Shown here: piece after piece, positions 34,436-35,819 of the stretch
Position numbering within the stretch: position 1 is the stretch's first letter
Layout of the letters: every line of letters starts with the position of its first letter
Source of the DNA: Methanosarcinaceae archaeon
GTDB taxonomy: Archaea > Halobacteriota > Methanosarcinia > Methanosarcinales > Methanosarcinaceae
Direction: 5' to 3'
Length of the DNA stretch: 35,819 bases
NCBI GenBank assembly: GCA_023544565.1
Contig: JAMJFS010000017.1
Coordinates: forward strand, 1 to 35,819
Made by a program: the position numbers and the translations under genes
Notes under the pieces: generated by a model
Database searches by the model: none
The model's input: only the letters and a program-made list of their open reading frames with translations
Told to the model about the DNA's origin: nothing

Positions 34436-34450
34436 GGAGAGATCAACATA
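34436..34450 (+). promoter_or_regulatory. Ribosome site before an apparent ATA start
   Basis: GGAGAG (34436-34441) precedes ATA (34448-34450) by 6 bases. The frame is open from 34415 and holds no ATG, GTG or TTG before the TTG at 34487, which has no ribosome site. ATC at 34442 directly follows the site and is too close. Confidence 0.5.
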
Positions 34451-34813
34451 AACGGAAATGTCACGATAGATGGGAAAAAATACTCATTGGAGATACTTAA
34501 GCTTGTTTCAGGAAAACAAGACGGTGAGATCGAATTAGAGGATATGCCAAAAGAGTTGCAAATTCTGTGTGAGATCCTTAACGAGCCATATAAACTCCCT
34601 TATTTTTTGGAAACATATTACTCGATGAAGATTGGTGATGAGCAAGCGTTCCGTTTTTCGCTTTTGAGGGTACAGGTCGATTCTGATCTGAGGATGAATG
34701 AGGATATACAAAAACACCAGCAGAGAAGTTATGTGGCAAGAACGATAGAAAAGTTACTATATAGGGACTTGATGCTTGAAGTGGTGGAAGGAGCAGAATT
34801 TGATGTTGAATGA
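34448..34813 (+). CDS. Unrecognised small acidic protein downstream of sufCB
   Basis: 121 residues from the probable ATA start, or 108 from a TTG at 34487. The N-terminal section (NGNVTIDGKKYSLEILKLVSG) looks like a beta hairpin leading into a helical region (ELEDMPKELQILCEILNE, then LPYFLETYYSMKIG), with a basic helix (QQRSYVARTIEKLLYRDL) near the C-terminus and an acidic end. One cysteine only, so no metal-binding pattern. It follows sufB by 57 bases on the same strand, which may indicate a shared transcript, but no role is claimed. No family recognised. Confidence 0.65.
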   Translation: MNGNVTIDGKKYSLEILKLVSGKQDGEIELEDMPKELQILCEILNEPYKLPYFLETYYSMKIGDEQAFRFSLLRVQVDSDLRMNEDIQKHQQRSYVARTIEKLLYRDLMLEVVEGAEFDVE

Positions 34814-34948
34814 TAGTTAAGGAATGATTTTGTAACATGTCAAACTATCATGACTATGTATATATGCCATAAGTTTGAATTATTAATATGAGATTTGGGG
34901 CTCAACTTTAAATAATAAAATTTATAATATGTTTATCAGGTGATGAGA

Positions 34949-35677
34949 ATGACGGATGAATCAACACAACAAAGAGTAGATACGGGTATACCAGGATTGA
35001 ATGAAATGCTCAATGGCGGATTTTTTAGTGGGACTACAAATGTCGTTTCAGGTGAATCTGGCACTGGTAAAACTATTTTAGGATCGCAGTTTTTGTATGA
35101 GGGTGCAAAAAAAGGCGAAAAGACGATGTGCATTATAACATCAGAGGAGTCAAAATCAATTATCCGGGAAATGAAGACATCATTTGGATGGGATTTTGAT
35201 GAACTGATGGAAAAAGGGCTTCTTACATTTGTTGATATTACAGATCCAAGTCTTCGTTTGCAAAAAAGCGTGGAAATTGCACCATCAGAACTTATCAAGA
35301 GCTTTAAAAAATTGGTTGAAAGCAAGATCGAAGAGATTAAACCGACTCGTATTTTCATTGATTCTATTGAAGCATTGTTTTTGGCAATTGAATCCAACTA
35401 TAAATTGAGAACACTGATCGATGATGTGTTTGGTGTGTTCCGAAAACATAATGTCACATCTGTTATCACTGTGGGCGTGATGTACGAACTTGATAAAATG
35501 GTTGAATACGGTGCTGATTCTGTTGTAAAACTTGGACGGGTGATGACAGGTAACAATCTACAGCGCTCTGTGTATGTTATGAAAATGCGCGGATCTGCAA
35601 CCAGCAACGAAGTGCGTGTCCTGAGTATCAGTGATAACGGAATGGCTGTACTTAAACAGTCCCCATATCTGGAATAA
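34949..35677 (+). CDS. Single-domain KaiC/RAD55-like RecA-superfamily ATPase
   Basis: 242 residues from the ATG at 34949; AGGTGA ends 5 bases before it, while the GTG and ATG at 34940 and 34943 overlap that site. The N-terminus VDTGIPGLNEMLNGGF is the KaiC/GvpD/RAD55 lead-in. Walker A GESGTGKT is at 35-42, a paired catalytic EE at 66-67 (ITSEESKS), and Walker B RIFIDSIEAL at 134-143. Such archaeal proteins bind ATP and often act in signalling or motility, with FlaH as a cousin; the target is unknown. It stands alone with its own terminator and no neighbouring histidine kinase or arl genes. Confidence 0.92.
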   Translation: MTDESTQQRVDTGIPGLNEMLNGGFFSGTTNVVSGESGTGKTILGSQFLYEGAKKGEKTMCIITSEESKSIIREMKTSFGWDFDELMEKGLLTFVDITDPSLRLQKSVEIAPSELIKSFKKLVESKIEEIKPTRIFIDSIEALFLAIESNYKLRTLIDDVFGVFRKHNVTSVITVGVMYELDKMVEYGADSVVKLGRVMTGNNLQRSVYVMKMRGSATSNEVRVLSISDNGMAVLKQSPYLE

Positions 35678-35688
35678 ATAGTAATCAG

Positions 35689-35740
35689 AGTGACATCCGG
35701 ATAAAGTAGATTAAGAAATATCCGGATCGTCACTTTTTTC
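35689..35740 (+). terminator. Long hairpin plus T-run terminator of the KaiC-like gene
   Basis: agtgacatccggata (35689-35703) pairs with tatccggat-c-gtcact (35719-35734) with a single bulged base and a 15-base loop, followed by a run of T (35734-35739). It begins 11 bases after the stop codon. The remaining bases to 35819 show no further feature. Confidence 0.8.
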
Positions 35741-35819
35741 TTTTATGAATATTTTCTTGTAGTATATAGAGGCCGTCCTTTAATTAAATTTCGACATTTT
35801 ATCTAAACATCACACTTGA

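Overview
The window reads as a chromosomal segment of a methane-metabolising archaeon (methanogen or ANME-type methanotroph), most likely of the Methanosarcinales. Three genes carry this call: a methanogenesis marker protein 14 homologue; a methanogen-type (type 2) seryl-tRNA synthetase whose zinc ligands fall at C306, E355 and C461; and an F420-dependent (FrhB-type) flavo-iron-sulfur subunit. Archaeal S3Ae and S15, KEOPS Pcc1, archaeal GlmU-type enzymes, a PGF-pre-PGF surface protein, TATA boxes and GGAGG/GGTGA ribosome sites agree. Genus is not resolvable by eye. No tRNA, rRNA, CRISPR array, transposase or integrase was seen.

Layout. 1-1878 holds the 5' part of a TPR protein and an FrhB-like protein with an N-terminal YHS metal domain, both minus. 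2041-5544 (minus) is a copper module: CopZ-like chaperone, three-HMA CopA ATPase, a two-TM small protein and a 46-residue Cys-rich membrane microprotein. 5728-7382 (minus) has YwbE and a MATE exporter; 7600-8379 (plus) a circularly permuted GTPase. 8602-9808 (minus) couples a zinc-ribbon protein to an Mrr-type nuclease with PH-like C-terminal halves. 9962-12385 (plus) is ferredoxin, ferredoxin, thioredoxin, marker protein 14: a plausible redox/ATP-driven activation operon.

From 32286 down to 12881 every gene is on the minus strand, in transcription order: hisS, four membrane-anchored pilin-like proteins, rps15, a 1330-residue surface protein, glmU-like, glmS, glmM, glmU, recJ-like, pcc1, serS, rps3ae. 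This joins translation genes, a complete route from fructose-6-P to UDP-GlcNAc, and a heavily sequon-bearing surface protein that could consume that sugar. The order suggests an rps15-recJ-pcc1-rps3ae group opened by later insertions. 32695-34390 (plus) is a two-gene SufC-SufB (minimal SUF/SMS) Fe-S assembly unit, followed by an unrecognised small gene and a single-domain KaiC/RAD55-like ATPase.

The most unusual sequence-level observations are: sufC, and the unrecognised gene at 34448, have good Shine-Dalgarno sites but no ATG/GTG/TTG in the right place, and appear to start at ATC and ATA; a family of short GC-rich hairpins recurs in otherwise AT-rich intergenic DNA; a 30-bp in-frame tandem repeat lengthens the acidic tail of ribosomal protein S3Ae; and several operons contain unstudied partners (the Cys-rich microprotein with CopA, the ferredoxin/thioredoxin set with marker 14, and the pilin-like cassette without its own ATPase).
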